DNA of 64,000 nt, taken from assembly GCF_037975245.1 (NCBI RefSeq), contig NC_092578.1, positions 19,133,321 through 19,197,320 of the forward strand, given 5' to 3'. This DNA comes from Apostichopus japonicus. Lineage: Eukaryota > Echinodermata > Holothuroidea > Aspidochirotida > Stichopodidae. The notes below the pieces were generated by a model, which was not told where the DNA came from, did no database searches, and saw nothing but the letters and a program-made list of their open reading frames with translations. Both the position numbers and the translations under genes were made by a program. This document shows positions 35,401 through 47,651 of this stretch, one piece after another; the stretch's first letter is position 1, and each line of letters begins with the position of its first letter.

Positions 35401-38400
35401 CATTCTCATGAGAGGCAGCACCATTGTCACAGTTACAGTATACACCGACCAACAAAAGGTGGTCTCAGTGCTAAAACTTCACAAAGCATTTGAGATGGTC
35501 TTGGCACAAAGTGTGCAAGTCTAGCATACCACTTGTGCAACTAACCAATGGAGAATGAGATTGCACACATGGACTCGAAAGAGGATCAATAAAAACATGG
35601 ATGATATTGGGGTGCTTTGTGACATACATTAATGTTGTTAGACTGTATGGGGAAGACATCTCCTGAACAACATTATCCATGTTAAGTAGTAAACACAGCT
35701 GTACAAAAAGGACTTACCTGAAAGATGGGTTTCCTGGTGAATAGTTCGCCCAGAATACACCCACAGCTCCACACATCTATCGCTGGGCCGTACCTCTCTT
35801 CTCCTAATAGTAACTCTGGCGGACGGTACCAGAGGGTTATGACCTTGTTCGTATAAGGCCTCGTTTTGTCATCTGCGTGATATAATCTGGCGAGTCCAAA
35901 ATCTCCTAACTTGATCTGACCCTGTTTTGAAAAATCAAACAAGGTTCAAAGGTTGGCCGTATTCAAAACGACAAATTCATGTAGATGACATATATTTTGA
36001 GAGCGATACCACTCTGAAGAAGCTTCACTTCCTAACAAAATGGATCATCCAAATGTGAAAAAGAAATCTGCTATTTCAGGGAAATCAATACTACCAAAAT
36101 CCCTACAAAGACAAACAGAAATTTAATTTAACCAACTACGAGGCACAAGATCATATATTCCAGGGTTACTCAGGATTTACAGGTTTTGTTTCCAAACTTT
36201 GAGAAATACTTTCAAAGAGAAAGTTATGATGGTTTATTTCAACCAGCTCCGCTTGTCAAATACCAGGTCTAACTTAAACAAGTTTCAGGCTGAGTTCAAA
36301 TGTTTAAAAAGGCGGCTAAAAACAAAAACAATAGCTTACTCTATTGTTCAGAAGAATATTTGAGCACTTGATGTCTCTGTGTAGGAAATTCTTCTTATGG
36401 CAATAGCTGAGACCATCTAACAGCTGCTTCATGAAAGATTTGATGTTATCGTCTGAGAAGTTCACCAGACCAGATTCCAATATCCCCATCAAATCATGAT
36501 CCATGTATTCAAATACTAAGTAAAAGGCACCTAAAACAAAGAACAAAACATGATTACACTCAGCGATTGTTGTGACAATCTTGTCAGATATTGTCAGAAA
36601 TTATGCTCAAACTCTAGATCACAATTTGCATTCATTTGTGGGGAGTCTTGATATTACTATTAAAATTTGATAGCTAGCTGACTAGGCAAACTTCAATTCC
36701 AGACAAAATGCTAGGAATGTGAACATTTTCTGAATTTGCTGCAAGTGACTAATTACTACCATGAAAAAGGTGTCAGAATCAAAGGATTAATAGTAGGATT
36801 AATTAGCTTTAAGTTACATTCATTTGCTGGTACAGTCTGATTAAAGGCTACCATACTATACTTGTAGTTCAATGAATCCCATTCAACTATTAATAATGTT
36901 CGGTGACTTTCTCAAAACTGCCCAAAATTGGAGCAGCTGCTATTGTAAAGCTGTTATAGTTGCAATGTAAAGTCTATCGTCAAGGGTAGATGCAAAAGTA
37001 CAAAAAACGTACTGTCACCTTGTTGTGGTATTAGTGTCAAAACAGATGCTTTCATATCTCTTCACTAAATATATCTGAAACTCTGTTTAGTGTCAAAATG
37101 ATTTCAAGGTTGTTATTGTCATCCTAGTAGAGTCACTAACTGATTCCACTGTTACAACTCTAAGCAGTCAAACAAAATATACAAGCCTGTTCATTTCCCA
37201 CTTAAAATGACTACAAACTACTGGTTTATTTGTAAAGGTAATTAATGACCATTAGCCACTGAGAACTAACTGTAGAAAACTATCATTTTTAATTCAAATT
37301 TCCACTTTAGGAATTTTGAAGATAACAAGGATGGCATGCAATCCTTAACTTCCAACTGTAAACCTGGTTTGTATTGTGTGCGTAATTACGTGTTATTTTT
37401 GTAATTTAGAAAGATCGACTGGAGTCGGTTGCGACGTCTAAAAGTTGGTCAAAAAGCTTAAATTATCAAGAAAAAACCAAACATACATACCTTTATCTTT
37501 CTTGAAATCCAATGCATCTTGTTTATCGGTAACTATCTCCTTAAGTTTCACTATGCTTGCATGATTTAATTGTCTAAGTATTTTGATTTCTCTGACTGCT
37601 GTAATTGGGAAACCTTCTTTCTCATTGTCCGTTCTCACTTTCTTTAAGGCAACTAATTCTCCTGGAAAACCAAATACAAACCAAAAGAGAAAAGTAAGTA
37701 AACAACTCCCTTTAATGAACAAACTGCATTAACTGGCAATATATCAATGGTATTATTAAAATACAATTGTATTTTGCTTTTCTAATACCCCTCCTCCCCC
37801 CCCCCCTCCCACCCAAAGAAAAAGAGTTCTTCAACAGCATTCTAGATCTAGTTTATCTAATTACCCTTAATTTCAAATGATCACAAATGGACAAGGAACA
37901 AACTATTCAAATTAATTAATGTTAATTATCCCTGTGACTTGAAACTATTTGACCTCTCCTGAGGTCAAATACAAACTCTCAACTCTGACAACTAAATCAT
38001 ATGCACTAGCATTTGTCCAGACCAGACAAGATGCTGCTGTCAACTGCTTGTTAACATTAGGGCAACGGTGGAGCTAAGGGGCAGGTATGTTGGCAAACAT
38101 ACCTCCCATCACGAACATAATGTTTTTCAATACACTGACACCCATTTTCGACAACACATAGTATCCCCTAATATTGATTCCCTCAAACACACGTCCCTAC
38201 CCTTCCCCTGATCTTCAATATAAAGAGAAAGAAAAGGAGAAATTCTTACCAGTATCTTTGTCTCTTCCCTTATAGACCTGACCGTACGTGCCCTCTCCTA
38301 CAGGGTTGATAATTTCGTACGTCTCCACCGATCTCTCACCCCACGACGCCGTGCTCCCGTACAGCTTTGCTCGTTTCTTGCGGATGGCCTCGCGCTTGAC

Positions 38401-41400
38401 TCTGCCAACCTCAGATGTCTTGCCTTTTCCAAATGCCTTACCCCCCGGCGGTGTGGTCTGAGATGTCTGTTGAGGGGTCACCTTGGGGGAAGGGGTGGGC
38501 TTTTCTGATTTCACTCTTGGCGACTTTGTTGACTCAGACGGCTTCTTTTCTGCCACCGGTAAGGAAGGTGGCATCGGGAGGTCTGAAATCAAGGGCCTAG
38601 GTTTGGACTCTTCCTTCTTTAACTCCTTCTTGACCGGGGAATGGACGATAGGGGGCATCGGCAAATCAGAAATCAACTTCAGCGGAGAGTTGCTTCTCTT
38701 AATTACTGGTTTACTGTTCAGTGGTGACTGCTCCTTCTTCAGATCCTTCTTGATGATAAGGTTTGGCAACTTGTTCGAGGAGAGCGAGGACGATATGGGC
38801 TTTGGGGCTTCGGTGACAGTCCTTGCGGGAGACGATTCTATACTCGGTCCTTGGACCCGTTTCTTGGCTGCTGATGACTTGGTCATCTCCTTTAGTTGTT
38901 CTTCCAGCTGGAGATGTTGCTCGTCTTCCTCTTCTCCTGCCTCTTCTTCCTCCTCCTCCTCATCTTCCTCTTCCTCTTCTTCCTCATCGTCATCAACCTC
39001 CCCTTCTTCAGATTCATCGTCATCAATCACTTCCACCTCGTCACCGTTATCCTTGGCAAACTTTTGCTTTGCGCTGCTGGCCTTTGGAACGGGTACGGGA
39101 GAGGACTGAGCAGACTCGGACTTTTTCAACCGGGCCGTCTCTAGTCTCTCCCTGTGGTGCTTGCTCAATTCTGAAAACAGTCCCATGTGATACTTAGCAC
39201 TGTCTAAATCTAGGCTACCACTACTGCCTCGTATATGGCGTGATCTAGGCTGCGGACTGTTCCGAGAGTTCGATCTAGATCGCGATTTGTTTCTCCTGGA
39301 TACTTTGTGTTTGGAACTGCTAGATGACCTTGACCTTGACCTTCTCGATCTTTTTCTGAAAAAATGAAACATGAATTAAGAAATGAATGAGGTCACAATC
39401 ATCAAGTCTGCTTAGTTTGGAAAGTTGGGCAATTTGCAAAAACTCAAAAAGTCACAATTAAACAGGCAAAAGTATTTGTAAATGCAATCACTATGACAGA
39501 AGCCCTGATTTCTCAAATTTAAAAATAGAATGAAAAATATGGTTCCGTGATAGAAACCATCAAAGTCTTCACAATTAGAGCAAAAGATCTGATATACAGA
39601 AAGTGAGTATGTTACCCAAATCCAAAGGCTTGGAGTGCTGAGTGAATATGTCTGTCATTTCTGGGTGGTTAGCTTATACATTCAAAGACTAACTATATCA
39701 ATGAAGGTACAATATATGCACACCAAAATGTGCTCTGAAGGTCAGATCCCTCAATCCAAAACATGTTCCCTCCCTCTCCCTGTCACATACGTACATCATC
39801 AGTAAGCAATTACATTTGACAAAGCAAAGCAGTGAAAATTTCCACCAGAAAAGGAATTAATTAGTTTTACAACTACAAAATCAGTTAAAGACTGGGTAGT
39901 CACTGTCAACAATGCCTTCTCAAGTACGAAGTATGAAGAAAAAACATAGTCGTGCACTATTCACTCTGGTGGAATCATCCATGAACAGTGTGCTACCATG
40001 TAAGAGTGAATAATTTCTTCAGAATCACATCTGTGTTACTGTTGATAGCCAATTTGCAATTGATAAACCATGGGAGTGTTATCTTGACTATATCATGCAT
40101 CAACCACATAGATCCTTGCCAGAATTATGTCATGACAAAGAAATTACATAAAGTTTAGAAACCTTGATGCTACCATGCAAAACTTGCTACTGGAATAACT
40201 ATCATACGGAGCAAATGCTTTACTGCCAAGTAGGAATTTATCCAGTATCGCAGAGCAAAATTGACAAATTGATATACAACCTTGTACAAAGGTGTAAAGT
40301 AGCTGTTCAATGGGGACCACATGTAGTATTTTATAAGAAATATAGCTCAGAGGCTTCAAAACTGCTACACAAAATTTGAACACTCAATTATTCTGTGCAT
40401 TACAACAAGTCCTTTGTTTTTATAATTTCGAGTACATTCATCATCTAGTGAAGAGAGGAAGTGAAGGAGATGACATCTTTAGCAACACACTTGGCAAAGC
40501 AAAAGCAAATTCTTTCACTTGCTTCCATAGCGTTACTTTACGTTACAAAAAACTATAATGTCAAATTCAAGTATTGCAGAAATTATTTTAAATATTGAGC
40601 TTCCTTTAACTACAGAGTGATTCCGTTATGAAGTGGAAAGAGGTGATTGCTGGATAATGGCCAAGCATCTCCCTTGTTTCAAACAAACAAACGAAAAAGC
40701 GATTGTCCTAACTTTGTGTTGTTTTAAATTTATGACAAACAATGGGTGTTTCCTTCTATGTCATTAAGGTGGAAAAGGCATTCATTGCTATAATTAAAAA
40801 AAAAACATTCTGTAATACTTTCTACAGAAATATATACTGTTGTGTCTGCACTTTTAAGGCACTTGGAGAAAAACAATTTTTTTTAACAAAGGCCTGCCAA
40901 ATTCAATAAACTAATGTCATCATTAACTATGCTAAGACCAACGGGCTGTAAGAATTAACAAACAAAACAGCATACAAATAATGCAGCCTATGAAACATGA
41001 CTACAACCAATGTTGTTCTTATGTCTGGGTGTGATTTTAAACCATTCAAAGGAATCTCTAGAACAGTTTACTAACATTGGTCAGTATTTCATATTTTTTA
41101 TCAGGAAATTATGGCAAGATTTATTTTCATTAATGACTAGTCTACACTCATTTCAATAATGAATAGCAGATAATTAGGGAAAGTTCTGATTTGCTGTGAA
41201 TTGCAGGTAATGAAGATATGGCATAACTTGTGTTATTTACAATCAAATAGAAAATCATTAATTTAATACTAAACAACATTTATAAATATGGTGAAAAAAA
41301 TCATGGAAACTCAGTTTGATCAATAGCCATACTATTTCGCAAACAATATAGCAGCTCTAATGCATCATGATGATTTGCTAGCCAAACTAAGATAACAAAC

Positions 41401-43575
41401 TTGTATAACAACAATGAATAGAATAAATTAATGGGTAGTTTGTTTTGCAGCAACGGATACAGATGTTAATGTTGCTCATCTCTGTGTCCAAGCAGTGATT
41501 GGTTTCCTTGATCAAACACAATGTGGCCAAGATATCTAACCGTCTGCAGAGTACTACAACCTTCATGGCAACATTAAGTGTCACTTGTTGCCTGCTAACT
41601 GAAGGTGACCAATAAAGCTAAATGATATTATCATAAACACATTTTCTAGTTAACTGAATTTAATTTGCATAATTAATTTTATTTTGCATAGCATGAAGAG
41701 CTGAATAACATGGTTCCTACAAAGAGCTGAGGACTAACTAAGCATGTCTTCATGATTTGTATAAAAAAAAATGAAATGGCAGTTAGCTACGATACCACAA
41801 AATGATTCCTTCATCAAACAAATATTTATACTACAGCGATTCAGCGAAGCTCAACACTGGACAGTGCCATTGTGTCGAGAAAGACCTGAGCCACGCAGCC
41901 TCGAACTGCCTATCACCAGGCAACATATTAGGTTATGTACACTTCACAATTTAATTTCGAAAATACAGGATGATGGGTTGCAATTGAAATATTCTCTCAC
42001 AAAGCCTTGTAAAGGCACACATTCCACTAAAACAGAAAGCAAATTTTAATTCTGTTTTTACATATAGTTTGTGAAATGCATGTTCCCCCAACCTGATCTA
42101 GTCCCAATGGTACTCTTGTCAATGGAACTACCTTTCCCGAAATGCTCTTATACTGCAAAAGATTAGGTGGGTTATGAAATAAAATTTGTCAATGTTTTGG
42201 TATGCTGACCATTCTCCACTGTAGTGGTTGCCCCCTTTGGAGTATAAAAGTTGTTGAGAAAGTATGTGTTTAAAAGAGAGCAATTTATCTCTCATACGGT
42301 CATGCCCTACTGTAGCTGTAGTAGCAATTTGAAACATGTCTTTACCCTACAATGATAGCAAATTGTTCAAAGAAACACATCAATCAATACTGTAAGTTAG
42401 AGTTTATTTTTTAGCCTTTACTTAACAAAAGATACCTAGGTCTTTCTTCTTTTCAGGGGAGAGAAGGCCAGGAAAGGGACATGGGAAGGGATTATTTTGG
42501 ATTACGGCTGCAAAATTTCACTTTCTGTGTAAAATGGTATAGTACGATGGTGAAGAGTCATCCAATTGCAATTGCTTTAATACTGTACTGTAGATAAAGC
42601 AAAATGGCTTTCCAGGTGTTGGGATGATTGTTACTTCATGTTGAGGCATAAGCTGTAACTGTATTGAATATGTTCTTGCTTATGATTTCTTACTGAAAAA
42701 TACCTTTCGAGTGCAACACCTTGCCTACTATGCTGGGAGTTACAACCTCCCACCAGGTTACTGTACTCTAACAATGAGCCTACTGCAAACTTACAATTAT
42801 AAAATCCATAGATTGAGGAAAGACATATAAAGCAAACAAGAAAACTGTCAAACTACTACTATGCACACAGTCTTGTGTTATTTCCAGATACTAACCTATG
42901 ACTAGGGCTTCTGCTACTGGCATGCTTGCGTGATCTTCTGTACTCCGACCTACTGTCATAATAGTCTCCTTCTGGACTTGCACGCCTCTTGGGGCTCCGC
43001 TTGGGCATCAATTTAACAAGTTCTTGGGTCTTTTGTCTGTATGGCGAAGGAGATCGTGATCTCTTACGTTTACTACTTTTGCTTCGCTCGGGCTTATACT
43101 TAAAATCTGGATTGTCTGACATATCACGATATGCCTTTGGGGGTTCGGGACTAGGGCTTCGAGGGCGATAGGCCCTTGGGGGTGACCTGGCCCTGTGTCT
43201 TGACTTAGAGGAAGACCGGTGGGTGGAATGGGGGGAGTTGCGGACTGCCAGAGTTCGATACTGCTTTATGGCAGTTCCTGGCGACAAGCTGCGGACGTGT
43301 TTAATGACCTCTGGGTCAGGGGAGACCTGGTCAACGGACACTGGGCTCTCCGAATAGTCTTCTTCTTCGCTACTTATCGCATCGTACTCGACCAAAGGTT
43401 TCACTGGCACGTTCTCTCGCCGGGAGTCCAGGCGTGACTTCTCTCGCTTGTGCTTGTGTCTGGACTTTTTGTGTTTCCGTGGCTTCTCCGGCTGTGGACT
43501 CTCCATGCGATATGACCTGTGACCATGATGATGGTGCCCTGGTGATACTGGGCTATGCCTTCTGTGGGATGGCAT
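32438..43575 (-). CDS. CDK12: Cyclin-dependent kinase 12/13, complete, 8 coding exons
   Basis: Cyclin K-dependent nuclear kinase that phosphorylates the RNA polymerase II C-terminal domain and supports elongation and RNA processing. Exons in transcript order: 43575-42896, 39355-38250, 37661-37491, 36530-36340, 35921-35718, 35138-34987, 34481-34350, 33896-32438; all phases agree, giving 1364 aa. Residues 1 to about 300 form an RS-rich region, followed by an acidic Asp/Glu stretch and a Pro/Lys/Ser linker. The kinase domain starts near Y573: GEGTYG 580-585, catalytic K602, PITAVRE 614-620 (PITAIRE in human), HRDIKCSN 703-710, DFG 723-725, T-loop T740 in [15 protein letters not shown]. The family extension [17 protein letters not shown] follows the domain, then a run of about 15 Gln and a Ser-rich tail. 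A 5' UTR acceptor is at 43605-43607. Invertebrates usually have one gene for both vertebrate paralogues, so the symbol stands for CDK12/13. Confidence 0.96.
33785..33838 (-). repeat. CAG/CAA repeat encoding polyglutamine in CDK12
   Basis: Plus strand reads TTGCTGTTGCTGCTGCTGCTG and similar, that is mixed CAG and CAA codons on the coding strand. It encodes about 15 Gln directly after the RRRQERQ extension of the kinase. CAA interruptions make it more stable than a pure CAG tract. Confidence 0.9.
39356..42895 (-). other. CDK12 intron 1, 3.5 kb
   Basis: Separates the first RS-rich exon (ending at codon position 2) from the second. The donor is AG|GTTAGT and the acceptor TTTTTTCAG. No embedded gene or clear transposon is seen; the short ORFs are not recognised. 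Confidence 0.75.
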
Positions 43576-43604
43576 CCTGTCCTTCAGTTCATAAGGTCAG
43601 ATAA

Positions 43605-44850
43605 CTGTAGAGACAAAGAAAGGGAAAAACCATGGGAATATTGCAGACAAATAAAACACTTACAAAGAAACATGATTTGACATATGAACTGTCTACTACA
43701 CCATGTACTCAATACATCGATGTAATACGTAAAATATTACCATAAATGTAGTTTTTATTGATCAAGTATCATACCCTAATCTCTGGTGGGAGTAAGGCAT
43801 CACATAATTAACTCGCAAGATTTGCATGTTAAACTTCAGTATTCTGCAGATCGTGCATATTTCAGCAAAATGCTTTCAATTGAGACCAAACATATCATTA
43901 AGTTACAGTACCATAGCTCACCTCATTCAAGTTTTTGTTTCACAGAAGAAATAGTGATTTTACTGAATTCTATGGAAACACCAAAATGGGTGACATAGGA
44001 ACATTGGAGCCTTAATGCTTTTTATCAGACATTTTTCACCTTTCACTTGCAACAGCACCTTATTAACTTTCCTTCCTAACCATCTGACAATATCAGTTAT
44101 CACTCAATTATTACAGAGTACTCTGTCCTTCTGTAACTATGTCAGAAAACAGATTCAGTTCAACATGTACAGCTCACAGAGGCATCATTTTAAGATTGAA
44201 AACCCCATTTTAAAGCCAACATTATTGATTGCATTTACAGTCACTTTCAGACAATTTACAGTTTTTTTTAGACCACTTTCATATGTTTATATGTTTCAGA
44301 TGTGGACTTATTGATGTTGACTTTCAACTTATACTTATGTGACTTTTTGATGTTGACTTTTTGATGTTGACTTATCAGATGTTGACTTATAAAGCCAACC
44401 CCAATGGCGCTTCACTGTAGGTATTTTCATTCAAGTCAAACACCAATCTGTACAATTCACAAATCTAATCCCCACTAATTTCCTCTTCAGATTTTATGCA
44501 ACTTTAGTATCTTTTCATTTTGGGCAGTGTTCATCATTAGGCAAGATCATATAGCCTTTAGTATATATATATAGCAAAATTTGATATCAACAAAGAACCC
44601 TCAATCAAATTTATTCCAAAGAATAGTTCCTTGATTGCACTTACATACAAGGCTATTACTGTAACCGATTGGGAAAATAACAATGCTACTTGAAGTCTTG
44701 TCGCGTTTTACGTGAAACTTCTTTGATGTAACAGTGCACACGCTTTTTGTTTTTCTACTATTAAATTAGTTTAAGCCATTATTCACTTCAGCAACATTGT
44801 TCATGCACTTTTGACCTACACAACAAGTCTAAAATTTAACCACTTTCCTT
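43605..44850. other. CDK12 upstream, no gene seen
   Basis: Presumed 5' UTR intron of CDK12, given the acceptor at 43605-43607. A short direct repeat, TTTTTGATGTTGACT, lies near 44340-44390. No other feature supported. Confidence 0.45.
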
Positions 44851-44859
44851 ACAAGGTTT

Positions 44860-45570
44860 TCACCCTTTTAACCTCTGTTAACCTCAAATGCCCTTGACTT
44901 CCACAGATATCTTGTACTCAGTCTCACCAAGGTGGATCTACAGTACTGTACATTTGTGGTTCTGAACATTCTGAACATACTACTGAACATTTGTGGTTCA
45001 TCCAAGCTTTATGTTTGGATTCAATGTGTAAACAATGTTCTCGCACTGTGACCTCTGGTTTTTCTAATTGAACTATGACCTTTACAGAAATCTTCTAGGG
45101 TTCCTGCAATTAGGTTGATCCACATACCAAGTATGACATTCATCCAAGCTTTTCTATTGGAGTGATCAAGGTTCAAGGACTTGACCTATGTTCACATCAA
45201 ATGGTCTTTGAGTTTTGAGATGACAAAAACTATGTGGTTTCCAACTGACTTACTTGGATGACCATACCAACTATGAAGTTTAAAGCAGCACCACATTCAG
45301 AAATCTCGATTTACCAGGTATCAGACTTGAAACATTTTTACTTCAAATGAACTTTGACTCCATTAAAAACAATAGCCTTCTTCGACTTTGTAAGGTGGTT
45401 CTATTGTACATGACAAGTATGCAGTTTCATCCAAGCTATAGCCAGCTGTTAATTTTTTTGTGTTTATCAATTATCAAGCTTATTCATACTTATAAGCAAG
45501 TTCACAAGTTTAGTCTGATTCTGAGCTCTGCTGACTTCAAAAGTCCTTCAATTTCAACCAATTTCAGGAG
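44860..45570. repeat. TGACCT half-site repeat, locus 3
   Basis: Copies such as TTAACCTCAAATGCCCTTGACTTCCACAGA occur near 44875, 45048, 45178, 45336 and 45522, spaced about 130-190 bp. They share the phrases CATACCAAGTATGA and TCATCCAAGCTTT with the other two loci. Diverged. Confidence 0.65.
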
Positions 45571-47253
45571 GGTTCTTGTACTGAACATTGGGTGTGTATA
45601 TCAAAGTAACACGTTCAGTTATCACGTATATACGTGGGCTTCACAAACACACATGCTATTATCATTGCTTCTTATATGGCACACAATCATAGCTTATTAT
45701 CATGTATCTAATTATTTCAAGTGAATTTATTAGAAGTGAAGTGTTTATAAACTACTAAACAATTCGGTCCAATTCTGTTATGAGAAACATTTGGCTGCAA
45801 ATTCCCATGAAATTTAGAAAATGGATCATCAGATCGAGTTCCCATTGTTACACACTGCAAACAAATCAGATCAGCTTAGCATACTGACACAATACAAACA
45901 GCATCAGGCATCTACTCAACTCACTCCATGCCCATGGTAACAATTTTGAATGATGCATTTCCTTCCTGTTACATTCTCATTACTAACAAAGCTGTTGTGA
46001 TTCCCGGATGACGCACTATCTATTTTTGTCACATGCAAATTTGACTACTCATGTTGCATCACTTATACACAAAGGAAAAGTTGCTTCCTTCATCTGACCA
46101 CTTCTTACCCCCCTTAGTCAGAAGTATTCACTTTGTTCAATGTATGGGCAACTCTACTTGTACCTAAAGTGTTATGTTTGCACTGGGATAACTTATGACT
46201 ATGACCACAGGGATCAATGTTTATGCATAAATCTATATCCCTCGGTCTAAATAAAACTTTATGTGGTATGTACAACCATTTGTTTGATCCTAACCAGTCT
46301 TTAAATATTTACTTCAATAAACTGTAGAATTTTTATTCTACAGTTTACACAGATTCAATGTCATTTCAGTGGATTAAAATAAGAGAAAATGTTTTCACTC
46401 TTCAGGTTCAGGTCTTACTTTCCCTTACTGATAAAGTATGATGACTAGTGACAACACTAGACAACAACAAATTCAACTCAAAATGCAACTTTTAAAAGGT
46501 TCTTTCTCTACAGTATTGGGTAGTTTTCTTCAAGGTTACAAGTCTACAAGGTTATTGTCCCCAAATATATATGCTAGAAATTAAGTCAAATAATGGTTTC
46601 TAATGATTGTTGAACTCTGCCCGTTTTTGCCTGGGAATAATTTGATCTTTCAGAACTCACATAAGAGTTTTTTTGAAAATGTTATCATGCATTTGGTTAA
46701 ATGATTCTGTGAACTTATACCAGCTCTTTATTTGCATACAAATTTCTAGCAATTTCACAATTTTATTTGAAGGTTATTCTAAAGGGAACTGGAATATGGG
46801 TATGAACGTTTAGACATATCGCTTCTCAATAAATGCTCAAGAAGTTGGTTGACTATGCTGTAAAGTGCTACAAGTCATTTTATCAGGCTTACAGGTTGAT
46901 AACATTGTATAAAGTATAAAGAGAATGCACAATTTATCAATGAGCATCGTAAGAGGTTCGGTTTACTAGCACTGTGAGTCTTGAATGAATACAATAACAC
47001 CACCAAACATCCTAGCTACAATTTGTGATTTTTCAATTACATCAAGATAACCACATCTCAAATCTTTGGAAAGTACCAGTATTTCATTTAGCTACCAAGG
47101 TTACAAGTATCCCCAAGTTTCATATAACTGTGCCAATTTTGTCTTGGATCTTTACATTTGCAAAATATTCTTTTATGAAGGAGTTAATAAAGAAAAGTGG
47201 GCATATGGCTATCATCACTAAAAACATGGAACGGTTAAACACGGAAATGCCCT
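45571..47253. other. No gene seen
   Basis: AT-rich intergenic or intronic DNA. A 14-bp inverted pair near 46320-46350 (AAACTGTAGAAT and ATTCTACAGTTT) forms a small perfect hairpin. Nothing else is supported. Confidence 0.5.
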
Positions 47254-47261
47254 CAAACTTC

Positions 47262-47643
47262 GGAGTAATTATAGAATACAGGGCCACTCGATGATACTAT
47301 CTAAGCATCCGGATGCGCGGATGCTCAGTCTCACCCCAGTACGTATGTGAGTATAAAATGTCAGATCCCAGTTCTTTCTTTTTGTGTGGATGCGCGGATG
47401 CGCGGATGCGGAGTCAAAATGAAATACGTGATGGTATATCGTATATGGGTAAACTTTCGAAAATTATCTAAGTCCTTTCCTAGTACTCCCGGGGTGGATG
47501 CGCGGATGCGCGGATGCGGAGTCAAAATGAAATACGTGATGGAATTTTAGAGGGCGTCATACGTGTACAGACATGTACAGACACACCGCGCATCCGGATG
47601 CTGGGAAGAGTTAATGAATGGCCCTGTATTCTATAATTGTACC
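47262..47643 (-). mobile_element. Short hAT-like element, family A copy 2, 382 bp, inverted
   Basis: Read on the minus strand it matches copy 1 (17790-18065): GGTACAATTATAGAATACAG at one end, and GGAGTAATTATAGAATACAG read inward from the other. Perfect 8-bp duplications CAAACTTC flank it (47254-47261 and 47644-47651). It is about 106 bp longer than copy 1 because an internal block (GTGGATGCGCGGATGCGCGG followed by ATGCGGAGTCAAAATGAAAT) is present twice, near 47391 and 47494. No coding capacity. Confidence 0.95.
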
Positions 47644-47651
47644 CAAACTTC

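Noticed and set aside
35682-36546. Two apparent partial kinase genes
   Set aside because: They are single exons of CDK12; the splice phases join them without a gap.
38483-39197. Long plus-strand Ser-rich and Leu-rich ORFs
   Set aside because: They are antisense to the Lys/Asp/Glu-rich coding exon 2 of CDK12.
41830-41935. tRNA-like B-box motif (minus strand AGTTCGAGGCT) near an A-box-like GTGGCTCAGG
   Set aside because: The A-like box lies downstream of the B-like box on that strand, the wrong order for a tRNA or SINE head.
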